From JBBQXY01 sp038209195 (lineage in GTDB: Bacteria; Chloroflexota; Ktedonobacteria; Ktedonobacterales; Ktedonobacteraceae), in NCBI GenBank assembly GCA_038209195.1, contig JBBQXY010000081.1, positions 1 through 24,371 on the forward strand: 24,371 nucleotides of DNA, given 5' to 3'. Shown in pieces: positions 7,726-16,250 of the stretch. Each line of letters starts with the position of its first letter. The stretch's first letter is position 1. Under the pieces are notes generated by a model, which was given only the letters and a program-made list of their open reading frames with translations, was not told the DNA's origin and ran no database searches. The position numbers were made by a program, and so were the translations under genes.

Positions 7726-7734
7726 TGTTATAAT
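7726..7734 (+). promoter_or_regulatory. Extended -10 promoter TGTTATAAT
   Basis: A perfect TGn-TATAAT extended -10 lies 61 bp ahead of the ATG at 7795; the opposite strand of the same bases offers TATTAT for the divergent NUDIX gene. No convincing -35 is seen, which is allowed for extended -10 promoters. A seven-G run (7714-7720) lies just upstream. Confidence 0.5.
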
Positions 7735-7764
7735 AGTTGGGCCGGATGCCCACCAGGGGCGTAT

Positions 7765-7797
7765 AGAAGCTATACAAGAAAGCGAGTAAGCGACATG
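7765..7797 (+). repeat. Leader repeat, copy 1 (ends on ATG of 7795 gene)
   Basis: A 33-nt segment starting AGAAGC and ending GCGACATG that recurs with 28 of 33 identical bases at 8071-8103. In both copies it ends exactly on a start codon and includes the ribosome-binding stretch (GAAAGCGAGTAAG). Confidence 0.65.
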
Positions 7798-8013
7798 GCT
7801 AGAACACCACTTCAAATCATTCAGCACTACATCGATCAGTTTGAACAAGACTTAACCATGCCAGAGGTTCGGCAAGACGCCGCACGAAAAGCAAGCTTGG
7901 AAGCGCAAATTCATCTGCTCGAAACAATTATCGTAGACTTTGAATTAGAGGCAGAAAAGGATGAGCAAGCATCGATGTCTGTTGGACCGGAGATCGTGGA
8001 GGATGAGGTATGA
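7795..8013 (+). CDS. Small acidic helical protein, unknown function
   Basis: 72 residues, start ATG at 7795 set by the repeated leader that ends there. The sequence is strongly alpha-helical with a leucine/isoleucine heptad pattern (roughly residues 5-55) and a very acidic tail (EAEKDEQ..., ...EIVEDEV). There is no recognised motif, signal peptide or membrane segment. It lies first in a short plus-strand unit: its stop codon overlaps a 19-codon ORF by ATGA, and a 170-residue zinc-finger-like protein with the same leader follows. Helical acidic partners of this size are common among accessory phage or plasmid genes, but nothing here proves such an origin. Confidence 0.6.
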   Translation: MARTPLQIIQHYIDQFEQDLTMPEVRQDAARKASLEAQIHLLETIIVDFELEAEKDEQASMSVGPEIVEDEV

Positions 8014-8069
8014 GCGATCAAGCCGATATCAGCACCAGCACCTTGAGAGTGCCAGGGATACAGCCTTGA
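8010..8069 (+). CDS. Possible 19-residue peptide, translationally coupled
   Basis: The ATG shares ATGA with the stop of the preceding gene, and GAGGATGAGG lies directly upstream, so reinitiation is plausible. The peptide MSDQADISTSTLRVPGIQP has no known relative that I recognise. It might be a real coupled micro-protein or chance. A direct repeat CCTTGAGAG at 8041 and 8064 overlaps its end. Confidence 0.25.
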   Translation: MSDQADISTSTLRVPGIQP

Positions 8070-8070
8070 G

Positions 8071-8103
8071 AGAAGCAATACAGAAAAGCGAGTGAGTGAC
8101 ATG
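8071..8103 (+). repeat. Leader repeat, copy 2 (ends on ATG of 8101 gene)
   Basis: Second copy of the 33-nt leader. Five differences from copy 1 (positions 7, 13, 14, 24 and 27 of the repeat), all outside the central AAAGCGAGT core and the terminal GACATG. Confidence 0.65.
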
Positions 8104-8613
8104 ACCGATGAAGAGATGACTATAGTCTACGGAACCGCCGCGTCAAGGGCAGAGCACAAGCGCGGAGATCGCGTAAGATATACCGACCCTGAGTTTCCTA
8201 ACGCTACGGGCGTTATTGTATGGATCGCCGCCGCCGCTAATGCAAGGCCGATGCAGTATATTGTCGAGACCGAGCACAGGTCTGGGATGCTGGATTTCAT
8301 ATCACCTGGCGACGTGATCGAGGTCTTGAATGCACAGTCATCACTTGATCAGGCACAGCTCCTGGAGATCGCGAACACGGCGATAGCGCAAAGCCGAGTC
8401 GAGAAGTGGACAGAGGAAAAAACAAGACGCGTCGCTATTGCTGCCTGCGTGCGCTTTGTCGAGAAACATGGCAGAATGAGCGATCAGACGCAGATAGCTA
8501 TCGCGGTAATTGTGGAAGAGGCGCTGTATGCAGCGCCTACAACTGTCCGCTGCCCCTATTGCCGTCAAATACACTATACCCAACATGTCGAACGGTGCCC
8601 TCTGCGCTCATAG
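8101..8613 (+). CDS. Unknown protein with SH3/KOW-like N-terminus and CCHC zinc finger
   Basis: 170 residues from the ATG at 8101; a GTG nine bases earlier is possible, but the duplicated leader ends on this ATG. Residues 20-75 (KRGDRVRYTDPEFPNATGVI ... GDVIEVL) look like a small beta-barrel of the KOW/SH3 type that binds nucleic acid or ribosomal partners in other proteins. Residues 85-145 are helical. The C-terminus has CPYC (151-154), H162 and C166, spaced as a C2HC zinc knuckle. The combination suggests a nucleic-acid-associated protein, but I do not recognise the family. It follows the small acidic protein by 87 bp and shares its translation leader, so the two are probably expressed together. 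Confidence 0.6.
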   Translation: MTDEEMTIVYGTAASRAEHKRGDRVRYTDPEFPNATGVIVWIAAAANARPMQYIVETEHRSGMLDFISPGDVIEVLNAQSSLDQAQLLEIANTAIAQSRVEKWTEEKTRRVAIAACVRFVEKHGRMSDQTQIAIAVIVEEALYAAPTTVRCPYCRQIHYTQHVERCPLRS

Positions 8614-8645
8614 CAGTGTGATATATGCGAACGATAATTATAACG

Positions 8646-8800
8646 CTTTGTGCTAGTTAATTGAACGGTGATGCCAGAGTTAGAGCCAGTAAAGCAGGCT
8701 ACAATAGCTCCCTATCAAGTAGATTACTCATCAATAACGGTACTTTGTGCTCAAATCGAGGCGAAAACCCTTGTTGTAGTTGGCTCTAACTAGCACAAAG
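8646..8800. repeat. Inverted-repeat-bounded intergenic element (155 bp)
   Basis: CTTTGTGCTAGTTA (8646-8659) is the exact reverse complement of 8787-8800, extendable to 17 bp with one mismatch. A second pair, GTTAGAGCCA (8679-8688) and TGGCTCTAAC (8781-8790), abuts it, so the right arm TGGCTCTAACTAGCACAAAG contains complements of two left segments that are separated by 19 bases. No coding sequence is credible inside. The shape is that of a MITE-like element or a remnant of one. Confidence 0.5.
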
Positions 8801-8823
8801 TGTGACCTTCTCACAACTCGTGA

Positions 8824-8880
8824 GAAAAACGGCACGCTGCAAAGGACGCCCTCAGTGCCCTCTGCAGCGTGCCGTTTTTC
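8824..8880 (-). terminator. Intrinsic terminator of the SRPBCC gene
   Basis: An 18-bp perfect stem (8824-8841 with 8863-8880, GAAAAACGGCACGCTGCA arm) with a 21-nt loop, starting four bases after the minus-strand stop codon at 8885. On the minus strand the stem ends GCCGTTTTTCTC, a standard T-tract. It reads as GCCGTTTTTC on the plus strand as well, so it can also stop transcription coming from the 8101 gene. Confidence 0.75.
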
Positions 8881-8884
8881 CTGG

Positions 8885-9685
8885 CTACTCGTCCTGCGTA
8901 CCGAGAGCGATTGGCTCATCATGTCCGGAATATTTGCGGACAAATCCCCTGGCTCGCTCAGTCCGCTGCCTCTCGCTCCACTCCACGCGCCTCTTGATGC
9001 CACGCATCATCTTTCTCACCAGCAAAAAATCGATGGGCCAGAAGAATGGGCGCGTCAGCACGCGGAACAGGCGTGGCCCGTAGTTGACCCGCGTCCGCAG
9101 AATCAGCCGCGTCATATTGGTATCTACTGCACTGAGGATGAACACCCAGCTAAACTCACCCTGAATATTCACGTTGGGATTGTCGCGCACAAAACTCGGC
9201 ACGAGGTAGCCTACATGCGAGTCGGAATAGAGAGCGAGCACCTGATTCTCCTCTAGGGCCGCGACGGTGAAGAAAGCCGTACCTGCTGGCCCATCGAGCA
9301 TGAGATCCCCGACCTTCAGGCCCTGCAACTCCTTGATGATGCGATCAGCACTTGGCTCAGCGCGGAGCGAGTAGCCGGTCTGCTCAGTGCTGGGTAGAAA
9401 GGACCAGAGTATCTTCTCAGCCCAGCCATCCCACCATTCGGGATCGCCGTACCAACCGCCGCGATCCATGCCCATCTGTACCAGCCACGGCCATACCTCT
9501 GCGGTGCTAGCCTTGATCGTGATGGCGTGGGTCGTTTCTATCATGGGATGTGGTATCAACGCATCTCCCGGTAGTGGTTGACACACTTCGCCATCAGTTG
9601 CCCCCCAACGGCGTCCCAGGCGACGTAGCAGTAACGCAACAGATGCCGTAGCGAATAGCCCTTGAAACAATAGCTTGTTTCTCAT
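8885..9685 (-). CDS. SRPBCC (START-like) family protein with N-terminal membrane anchor
   Basis: 266 residues. Residues 6-20 (LFQGLFATASVALLL) form a hydrophobic signal-anchor followed by an Arg-rich stop (RRLGRR). The body begins HAITIKASTAEVWPWLVQMG (53-72), the first strand and helix of the SRPBCC/polyketide-cyclase-like ligand-binding fold, then DRGGWYGDPEWWDGW and GDLMLDGP. A second hydrophobic amphipathic stretch lies near residues 207-222 (RVLTRPFFWPIDFLLV). The fold binds hydrophobic small molecules; no ligand can be inferred. AGGAAAG about 11 bases upstream supports the ATG. It is monocistronic, divergent from the carboxylase gene and closed by its own terminator. Confidence 0.75.
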   Translation of the reverse strand: MRNKLLFQGLFATASVALLLRRLGRRWGATDGEVCQPLPGDALIPHPMIETTHAITIKASTAEVWPWLVQMGMDRGGWYGDPEWWDGWAEKILWSFLPSTEQTGYSLRAEPSADRIIKELQGLKVGDLMLDGPAGTAFFTVAALEENQVLALYSDSHVGYLVPSFVRDNPNVNIQGEFSWVFILSAVDTNMTRLILRTRVNYGPRLFRVLTRPFFWPIDFLLVRKMMRGIKRRVEWSERQRTERARGFVRKYSGHDEPIALGTQDE

Positions 9686-9835
9686 AGCACAGTCTTTCCT
9701 TTCTCAGACTGAGTAGCTCATCTCAATGCTCGAACATATCATTACAGTACGTCCCATTACACTACTTCCTGACACAGATAACCACCTCCATACAATGTAC
9801 AATGCGGACTTCACGATATCGTCACATCCACAAGC

Positions 9836-9882
9836 TGTAAGCACACAAACGCGTCACCAATTCACATGTGTAGGTGCTTACA
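9836..9882. repeat. 9-bp inverted repeat in the 9686-10154 intergenic region
   Basis: TGTAAGCAC (9836-9844) and GTGCTTACA (9874-9882), 29 bases apart, plus the 10-bp palindrome ACGATATCGT nearby (about 9813-9822). Both lie upstream of the divergent SRPBCC and carboxylase genes and could be operators. The rest of this 469-bp stretch shows no credible gene. Confidence 0.3.
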
Positions 9883-9920
9883 AGAGAGTGTGACTGTCTT
9901 GTGATATGAGATGACCGTTT

Positions 9921-9953
9921 CGTGAGGTTCTCGTGAAAAGGTAATGGTATACT
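9921..9953 (+). promoter_or_regulatory. Extended -10 promoter with paired CGTGA sites ahead of the carboxylase
   Basis: TGGTATACT at 9945-9953 is an extended -10. Two CGTGA words at 9921-9925 and 9932-9936, eleven bases apart (one helical turn), occupy the place of a -35, as expected for an activator or repressor site. The start codon is about 200 bp downstream, giving a long leader. Confidence 0.4.
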
Positions 9954-10154
9954 CCTGCATAGTATGCAAGGCGATAGCCATGCCCGAATAGCATAGATAA
10001 ATCACGGTCGACAAGAGCAATTATTTCGAAAGAGCGCTTCATTATCCTCCTCCACACGCGAGAGCGAAACTGGCCAAAAACGGGAAGCACTTCAATGGCG
10101 ACTCGACAATGTGCGACGAGAGGAGAGCAATGATAGCAGGAGGTCGCGAAAACC

Positions 10155-13100
10155 ATGGCAAATGCAAACATCTCTCCTCAATCCCGGCCTCGGCGCTATG
10201 CGGATGTGGCACTGTTGCAGGCTGGGATTGAGGCCTACAATGCCGAGCAACGAATGGAGCAGGCTGAGTTCTATGCCAGTGCAGCCCGTGGACGGCCCAG
10301 GATACGCCAGGAGACGAAGCTCCCCATTGACCTCCTCTATCTCGGACAGCGCTATCGCCTCAGGATTGCTCGCCAACGGCCTCAACACTATCGAGTGATT
10401 ATCGATGCGCAAAGCATCGATGTGCGAGTCGCGCAACTAGGGCCATTTCGCAGCCGGATTACCTGCTTCGGACAACGTTATCGCGCACTCTCGTTTCGAG
10501 AGGGGCTTGACCATTATGTAGAGGTCAAGGGCATTCCTCACCGGATCACGCACACGCAAGGAGGTATTGTCAGAAGTCCTGTGCCAGCAGTCGTGGTCTC
10601 AGTGACGGTGGCTCCAGGCGATTCTGTAGAGTTAGGGACTCGCCTCGCCATTGTCGAAACGATGAAAATGGAAATGGCGATTACCGCTCCGTTTGCTGGT
10701 CGTGTAGGGCGGCTGTTCGTGATCAATAATGTCCAGGTCGACGCGGGAGCACCTCTTGTACATTTAGAACCCTTTCCCAGCGACGACAGGCCGACTGCTA
10801 CCAAACGCGTTCGGTTCGGCAATAGCCAGGCAGACACCCTCCATGGGCGAACACAAGGTCCTCCACCCTTGGAGGCCCTGCGTTGCCAAATGCTTGGATA
10901 TGACGTTGATCCAGATGAATTTGGGCAGATCCTTCTTGAGGTAAAAGCGGCCTTGCGCACAGTGGCACCGGACGACAAGGAACTGCTACGAGGCGAGCAC
11001 CAGATACTTGCGCTGTTCGCCGACATTTGCTCGTTGTTCCGTCGCGAACTCGACCCTGCTGAGGCAAACATGCAGAGCGAGCAGGTACATAGCTCCGGAC
11101 AGGACCTACTCACCTACCTTCGCTTTCGCAATAACCTTTCCTCCACGCAGGATTCCGTTGGAGAGCGGCTGCCAATCACGTTTCTAGAAAACTTACAACG
11201 TGTACTTGCACACTATGGCGTCAAAAGCCTGGATGCTTCGCCAGAACTCGATGAGAGCCTGCTCCTGCTGTATAAGTCGCATTCGCGTGTTTCTCAACAA
11301 CTGGCTGCGATCATTGCCATCCTTGAGCGCCGTCTAGAGTACGTCGAGACGCTGGCATTTTCCGCCACTGAAGCAATGCATACCCTTCTTGATCGACTAC
11401 TACAGGCGACGCAAGGGCGCTACCCGGCTATCAACGATCTCGCACGCGAGGTTCGCTTCCGTTACTTCGATCAGCCCTTGTTCGAGCAGGCCAGGAACAA
11501 GGTCTACGATGAGGTGCTGGCACATCTTGCATACCTGGATGAACATCCTCCTGCTGCCGTTCGCGCTGAACAGCTTCGTCTACTGGTAGCTTGCCCGCAG
11601 CCTTTACAGAACCTGCTTTCGAGTCGCTTCTCCGAGGCGGACGAAGAGATGCGGTTGCTCATGCTCGAGGTGCTCACACGCCGCTACTATCGTATCCGCT
11701 GGCTAGAGGATTTCGATTGCATCACGAGAGATGGGCAACCCTTCGCTAAGGCAAGCTACGAGTATGAGGGCACGCACATCACCTGTGTGACGACCTTTGC
11801 CCGCTATGAAGACCTCGGCGCGGCAATGATCGCCATGTCCCGCGCAGTTCAGCAGGTGCCGCTTGAGCACGATGTGGTGGTCGATTTCTATCTCTGGCAC
11901 GCTACTCCACTGGACAACGCCGAGACAACGGAGCAGGAAATACGTCCCATCCTCAATCAGATGGAATTCGCCCGCCTGCGACGCATCGTCGTTGCTGTGA
12001 GTGCTCCGGGCCATGGCCTGGGTATCGCAAGCACCCAGCACTTCACCTATCGGCCAGGCGAGCACGGCTACTATGAAGAGCGGCTCTATCGCGGGCTTCA
12101 CCCCATGATGGGCAAGAGACTGCACATATGGCGGCTGGCAAACTTCGAAATTGAACGGCTCCCTTCGGCAGAGGACGTGTATTTATTCCATGGGATCGCC
12201 CATGACAATCCAAAGGACGAGCGGCTCTTCGCTCTCGCCGAGGTTCGTGATGTGACACCGCTGCAGGACAAATCAGGCAGGATTGTCCAGATTCCTCACC
12301 TCGAACGCATGTTGATGGAGGCACTCGATAGCATCCGCCAGTACCAGGCTCGACTGCCTGGAGACAGGCACCTGGTATGGAACCGCGTCCTGCTCTACGT
12401 CTGGTCGCCACTCAGTCTGCATGCAGAAGCGTTCCTGGAGATAATGCGGAAACTCTGGCCTGCCACCGAAGGACTTGGCTTGGAGCGAATCGTCATACAT
12501 GTGAAGCTGCCAGAACCCGGGACTGGCGAGCCGCAAGCCTGCATGTTACATATCTCAAATCCAGGCGGTCGCGAACTTGTGCTCAGAGTGAGTCCACCGA
12601 TTGAAACGCCTATCGCAGCACTGAGTGAGTATCGTCAAAAGGTCGTGCAATTGCGCCAGCGTGGGCTAGTCTATCCTTATGAACTGATCGAAATGCTCAC
12701 CCCGGCGCCTGAGGGCATACGCACCCAGATACCGCCGGGCAACTTCACTGAGTACGACCTGGACGAGACCAACCAATTGGTGCCTGTGGATCGTCCCTAT
12801 GGGAAGAATCGGTCGGGGATCGTGGCTGGAGTCATCTCCAACTACACGCCCAAGAATGCTGAAGGGATGATGCGAATTATCCTTCTCGGTGATCCAAGCC
12901 GTAGCCTTGGCTCGGTTGCAGAGCCTGAATGTCGGCGTATCATCGAGGCGATCAACCTTGCCGAACGCCTGCAGGTGCCACTTGAATGGTTCACCGTTTC
13001 GGCTGGTGCAAAAATCTCTATGGAGAGTGGTACAGAGAACATGGATTGGGTTGCTAGAGCTCTGCGCCGCATCATTGAATTCACACAGGCTGGTGGCGAA

Positions 13101-14390
13101 ATCAATGTTATCGTTAACAGCATCAACGTTGGCGCTCAGCCGTACTGGAACGCCGAAGCTACCATGCTCATGCATACGCGAGGGATCCTTATCATGACTC
13201 CCAATGGGGCGATGGTGTTGACGGGCAAGCAGTCCCTCGACTACTCCGGTGGTGTTTCAGCGGAGGATAACTATGGTATCGGCGGCTATGAAGGCGTAAT
13301 GGGACCGAACGGTCAGGCGCAGTATTTTGCGCCTGACCTGAGTGCTGCCTGCCACATTCTGCTGCGCCACTACGATCACACGTATGTCGTGCCAGGTGAG
13401 CGCTTTCCACGCCGTGCGCAGACCAGCGATCCAACGACGCGCAATGTCTGCAATTTCCCCTACACCAGCACGCGTCCCGAGGAGAGTGATCTCACCTGTA
13501 TCGGCGACCTGTTCTCTGACGAGAAGAATGTCAATCGCAAGCGGGCTTTCGATATCCGCACGGTGATGACCTCTCTGATCGATGCCGATTCCCAGCCACT
13601 CGAGCGTTGGAGCGACATGCGCGATGCAGCCGCTGTGGTTGTATGGGATGCGCATATTGGCGGTTATCCAGTAGCCTTGCTTGGTATCGAGTCCCGGCCT
13701 ATTCCTCGGCATGGCTATGTACCAGGTGACGGACCAGAGCAATGGACAGCAGCTACCTTGTTCCCAATGTCTGCGAAGAAGGCGGCGCGCGCAATTAACT
13801 CGGCAAGCGGTAACAGGCCCGTGGTAGGGATCATCAATCTTTCAGGATTCGATGGCTCACCGGAGACGCTCCGCCATTGCGAACTAGAGTACGGGGCTGA
13901 GATTGGCCGGGCAATCACCAACTTTAAAGGACCACTTATCTTGTGCGTCGTCTCGCGCTACCACGGCGGCTCTTTCGTCGTCTTCTCAAAGGCATTGAAC
14001 GAGAATCTTGAGGTAGTTGCGGTGGAGGGATCATACGCTTCGATTATCGGTGGAGTTCCGGCAGCGGTAGTCGTCTTTGCGCATGAAGTCGAGAAGCGGA
14101 CGAAGGCTGATCCTCGTGTGAAGGACGTTCAGGAGCAGCTTCTACAGGCAAATCATGCGCAGTTGGCTGTGCTGCAACTGCAGTTGAGCGAGGTGACGGT
14201 GACAGTGCGTTCCGAAAAGGTAGGCGAGGTAGCGAGTGAGTTCGACCATATTCATACTGTACAACGGGCTCAGCGAGTCGGTTCCATTGACCATGTGATC
14301 CAACCAGCAGCACTGCGCCCCTATCTCATCGAGGCGTTGGAACGAGGAATTCAGCGAGAATTGCAACATATCACCATGCAGGATGCATAG
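10155..14390 (+). CDS. Acetyl/acyl-CoA carboxylase: BCCP - ACC central - carboxyltransferase, lacking biotin carboxylase
   Basis: 1411 residues. Residues 15-135 contain the GRP...IDLLYLGQRYRLRI linker region that in long actinobacterial ACCs follows the biotin carboxylase (BC). Residues 137-205 are a biotinyl domain with attachment lysine K171 in ETMKMEM. Residues about 210-860 resemble the ACC central domain (NPKDERLFALAEVRD, VLLYVWSPL). Residues about 870-1380 are the carboxyltransferase: KNRSGIVAGVISNYTP, MGPNGQAQYFAPD, GFDGSPE (1231-1237), RYHGGSFVVFSKALN (1268-1282). CT transfers CO2 from carboxybiotin to acyl-CoA, giving malonyl- or methylmalonyl-type CoA. AGGAGG (10138-10143) precedes the ATG, and no BC-coding frame lies upstream, so BC must be supplied in trans. 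The neighbouring genes are on the other strand. Confidence 0.85.
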   Translation: MANANISPQSRPRRYADVALLQAGIEAYNAEQRMEQAEFYASAARGRPRIRQETKLPIDLLYLGQRYRLRIARQRPQHYRVIIDAQSIDVRVAQLGPFRSRITCFGQRYRALSFREGLDHYVEVKGIPHRITHTQGGIVRSPVPAVVVSVTVAPGDSVELGTRLAIVETMKMEMAITAPFAGRVGRLFVINNVQVDAGAPLVHLEPFPSDDRPTATKRVRFGNSQADTLHGRTQGPPPLEALRCQMLGYDVDPDEFGQILLEVKAALRTVAPDDKELLRGEHQILALFADICSLFRRELDPAEANMQSEQVHSSGQDLLTYLRFRNNLSSTQDSVGERLPITFLENLQRVLAHYGVKSLDASPELDESLLLLYKSHSRVSQQLAAIIAILERRLEYVETLAFSATEAMHTLLDRLLQATQGRYPAINDLAREVRFRYFDQPLFEQARNKVYDEVLAHLAYLDEHPPAAVRAEQLRLLVACPQPLQNLLSSRFSEADEEMRLLMLEVLTRRYYRIRWLEDFDCITRDGQPFAKASYEYEGTHITCVTTFARYEDLGAAMIAMSRAVQQVPLEHDVVVDFYLWHATPLDNAETTEQEIRPILNQMEFARLRRIVVAVSAPGHGLGIASTQHFTYRPGEHGYYEERLYRGLHPMMGKRLHIWRLANFEIERLPSAEDVYLFHGIAHDNPKDERLFALAEVRDVTPLQDKSGRIVQIPHLERMLMEALDSIRQYQARLPGDRHLVWNRVLLYVWSPLSLHAEAFLEIMRKLWPATEGLGLERIVIHVKLPEPGTGEPQACMLHISNPGGRELVLRVSPPIETPIAALSEYRQKVVQLRQRGLVYPYELIEMLTPAPEGIRTQIPPGNFTEYDLDETNQLVPVDRPYGKNRSGIVAGVISNYTPKNAEGMMRIILLGDPSRSLGSVAEPECRRIIEAINLAERLQVPLEWFTVSAGAKISMESGTENMDWVARALRRIIEFTQAGGEINVIVNSINVGAQPYWNAEATMLMHTRGILIMTPNGAMVLTGKQSLDYSGGVSAEDNYGIGGYEGVMGPNGQAQYFAPDLSAACHILLRHYDHTYVVPGERFPRRAQTSDPTTRNVCNFPYTSTRPEESDLTCIGDLFSDEKNVNRKRAFDIRTVMTSLIDADSQPLERWSDMRDAAAVVVWDAHIGGYPVALLGIESRPIPRHGYVPGDGPEQWTAATLFPMSAKKAARAINSASGNRPVVGIINLSGFDGSPETLRHCELEYGAEIGRAITNFKGPLILCVVSRYHGGSFVVFSKALNENLEVVAVEGSYASIIGGVPAAVVVFAHEVEKRTKADPRVKDVQEQLLQANHAQLAVLQLQLSEVTVTVRSEKVGEVASEFDHIHTVQRAQRVGSIDHVIQPAALRPYLIEALERGIQRELQHITMQDA

Positions 14391-14554
14391 ATGGAGCGTT
14401 GGGCTTGGCTCCTTCCTCAGGGCATGTCTTACTCTGTTATTCGCTCCCATGCTTGATCCTACATGTCATTTCCGACACATACCTGGAGATTTTCGCGCCA
14501 ATAGTCACTTAACTAACTGGCAATGATCTCTGGTGAAGGAAAAAGACTACCCAC

Positions 14555-16204
14555 TCACTCCCACTCAATAGTCGCTGGCGGCTTCGAAGTAATATCATAC
14601 ACGACGCGATTCACGGCTGATACCTCGTTGACGATGCGATTGGAGATGCGCCCCAACAGGTCGGGTGCAAGTCGTGCCCAATCAGCCGTCATGAAGTCTC
14701 CGGTAGTGACGGCACGCACCGCCACGACGTTGGCATAGGTGCGACCATCGCCCATGACGCCCACGCTCTGCAGAGGAGTCAGCACGGCAAAGGCTTGTCC
14801 CAATTCGCGATAGATGCCGGCGCGGCGAAGCTCCTCGATGACGATGGTATCTGCCGCTCGCAATGTTGCCAGGCGTGTCTCATCAACGGCTCCAATGATG
14901 CGAATAGCCAGACCAGGGCCGGGGAAGGGATGACGCCAGACCCACTCTTCTGGCAGACCAAGAGCCAGGCCCAACTCGCGCACTTCGTCTTTGAAGAGTG
15001 TGCGCAGGGGCTCGACCAGCTTGAAGGTCATATCTTCCGGCAAGCCACCAACGTTGTGATGCGTCTTGATGCGTGTCGCGGTAGAGGCAGTATCGTGGCT
15101 GGTACTCTCGATCACATCGGGGTAGAGTGTGCCTTGTGCCAGGAAGGAAATCGGCCCACCCTCTTGTTGCAGGTGGAGCGCCTCTTCCTCAAAGACGCGA
15201 ATAAACTCCGTACCGATGATTTTGCGCTTCTGCTCCGGATCGATAACGTCCGCGAGACGGCTTAGAAAGCGTTGTCGTGCATCCACTACCACCAGTGGAA
15301 TGTGCAAATGGCTTGCGAAGGTATCGACAACCTGTTCGCGTTCACCTGCACGCAAGCAACCAGTATCGACAAAAACACAGGTCAATTGATCGCCCACGGC
15401 CTTATGAACAAGCAGCGCTGCCACCGCCGAATCGACTCCACCGGAGAGACCACAAATGACGCGCTCCTGCCCCACACGTTGCCGAATCTGCTCAACGGCC
15501 TCGTCTATCACCGAATTTGCCGTCCAATCGGGCGTGCAGCCACAGATACGGAAGAGGAAATTGCGAATGATCTCTTTGCCCTGCGGGGTGTGCGTCACCT
15601 CTGGATGGAATTGCAAACCAACCATGCCCTCCGCATTGGCAATCGCGGCAACGGGAGTACTTTCGGTACAAGCCAGCGTGACAAAGCCCTCTGGCAAGGC
15701 ATCGACACTATCGCCATGGCTCATCCATACGGGGAGACGCAATGGTGCAACAGCGACGGGCGAGGCCAAAGGGTCGGTCTGTGCAGGGGAAACGGCAATG
15801 CCCTCGAAAATACGAAAGGCCTGTGTTGTATTCGCGCTGGCAGGCAGCACCTCGACAATCGATGGGCCGTACTCACGTTGCCCGTGCCAGAGAGCAACAT
15901 GCCCACCAAGCTGGTGTGCCAGCAAATGCATACCGTAACAGATGCCCAACACGGGCAAGCCACTCTGTAAAATAGCCGGATCGCAGGATGGTGCCTGCTC
16001 ATCATAAACACTGGCTGGCCCACCAGAGAGAATAAAGCCCCGGATATCCAAGTGCTCATTCTGTTGTAACTGCGCTAAGGTAGTCGTTGCCGGCACAAGT
16101 TCGCTATAGACATGGCATTCACGCACGCGACGGGTGATCAGCCGACTGTATTGAGAGCCAAAATCAAGCACAATGATCGCCTGTCGGCGTTCCAAGGACT
16201 GCAT
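14555..16204 (-). CDS. guaA: GMP synthase (glutamine-hydrolysing)
   Basis: 549 residues from the ATG at 16204, which has AAAGGGA just upstream; a longer reading to 16291 runs into the preceding SDR gene. It converts XMP to GMP using glutamine and ATP. The class I glutaminase domain has the nucleophile C89 in GICYGM, with H200 and E202 in QFHPEVTH completing the triad; an extra loop of about 15 residues lies near 138-156. The ATP pyrophosphatase domain has the P-loop SGGVDS (254-259), and the C-terminal dimerisation domain ends ITSKPPATIEWE, the conserved GuaA terminus. It follows a FabG-like SDR gene by 46 bp and is probably co-transcribed with it. Confidence 0.97.
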   Translation of the reverse strand: MQSLERRQAIIVLDFGSQYSRLITRRVRECHVYSELVPATTTLAQLQQNEHLDIRGFILSGGPASVYDEQAPSCDPAILQSGLPVLGICYGMHLLAHQLGGHVALWHGQREYGPSIVEVLPASANTTQAFRIFEGIAVSPAQTDPLASPVAVAPLRLPVWMSHGDSVDALPEGFVTLACTESTPVAAIANAEGMVGLQFHPEVTHTPQGKEIIRNFLFRICGCTPDWTANSVIDEAVEQIRQRVGQERVICGLSGGVDSAVAALLVHKAVGDQLTCVFVDTGCLRAGEREQVVDTFASHLHIPLVVVDARQRFLSRLADVIDPEQKRKIIGTEFIRVFEEEALHLQQEGGPISFLAQGTLYPDVIESTSHDTASTATRIKTHHNVGGLPEDMTFKLVEPLRTLFKDEVRELGLALGLPEEWVWRHPFPGPGLAIRIIGAVDETRLATLRAADTIVIEELRRAGIYRELGQAFAVLTPLQSVGVMGDGRTYANVVAVRAVTTGDFMTADWARLAPDLLGRISNRIVNEVSAVNRVVYDITSKPPATIEWE

Positions 16205-16250
16205 GTTTTCCCTTTCTGGGCGCAAATACCACGGTGATGGCCTTACGTCT

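Noticed and set aside
10094..10132. 12-codon ORF starting ATGGCGACTCG before the carboxylase
   Set aside because: No clear ribosome site of its own and no peptide features; the AGGAGG nearby serves the carboxylase start.
14391..14554. Terminator between the carboxylase and guaA
   Set aside because: No stem with T-tract found in these 164 bases; only a weak GGAGCG/CGCTCC pairing over a long loop.
14795..15970. Plus-strand open frames opposite guaA
   Set aside because: They lie antisense to a clearly conserved enzyme, have no ribosome sites and no recognisable domains.
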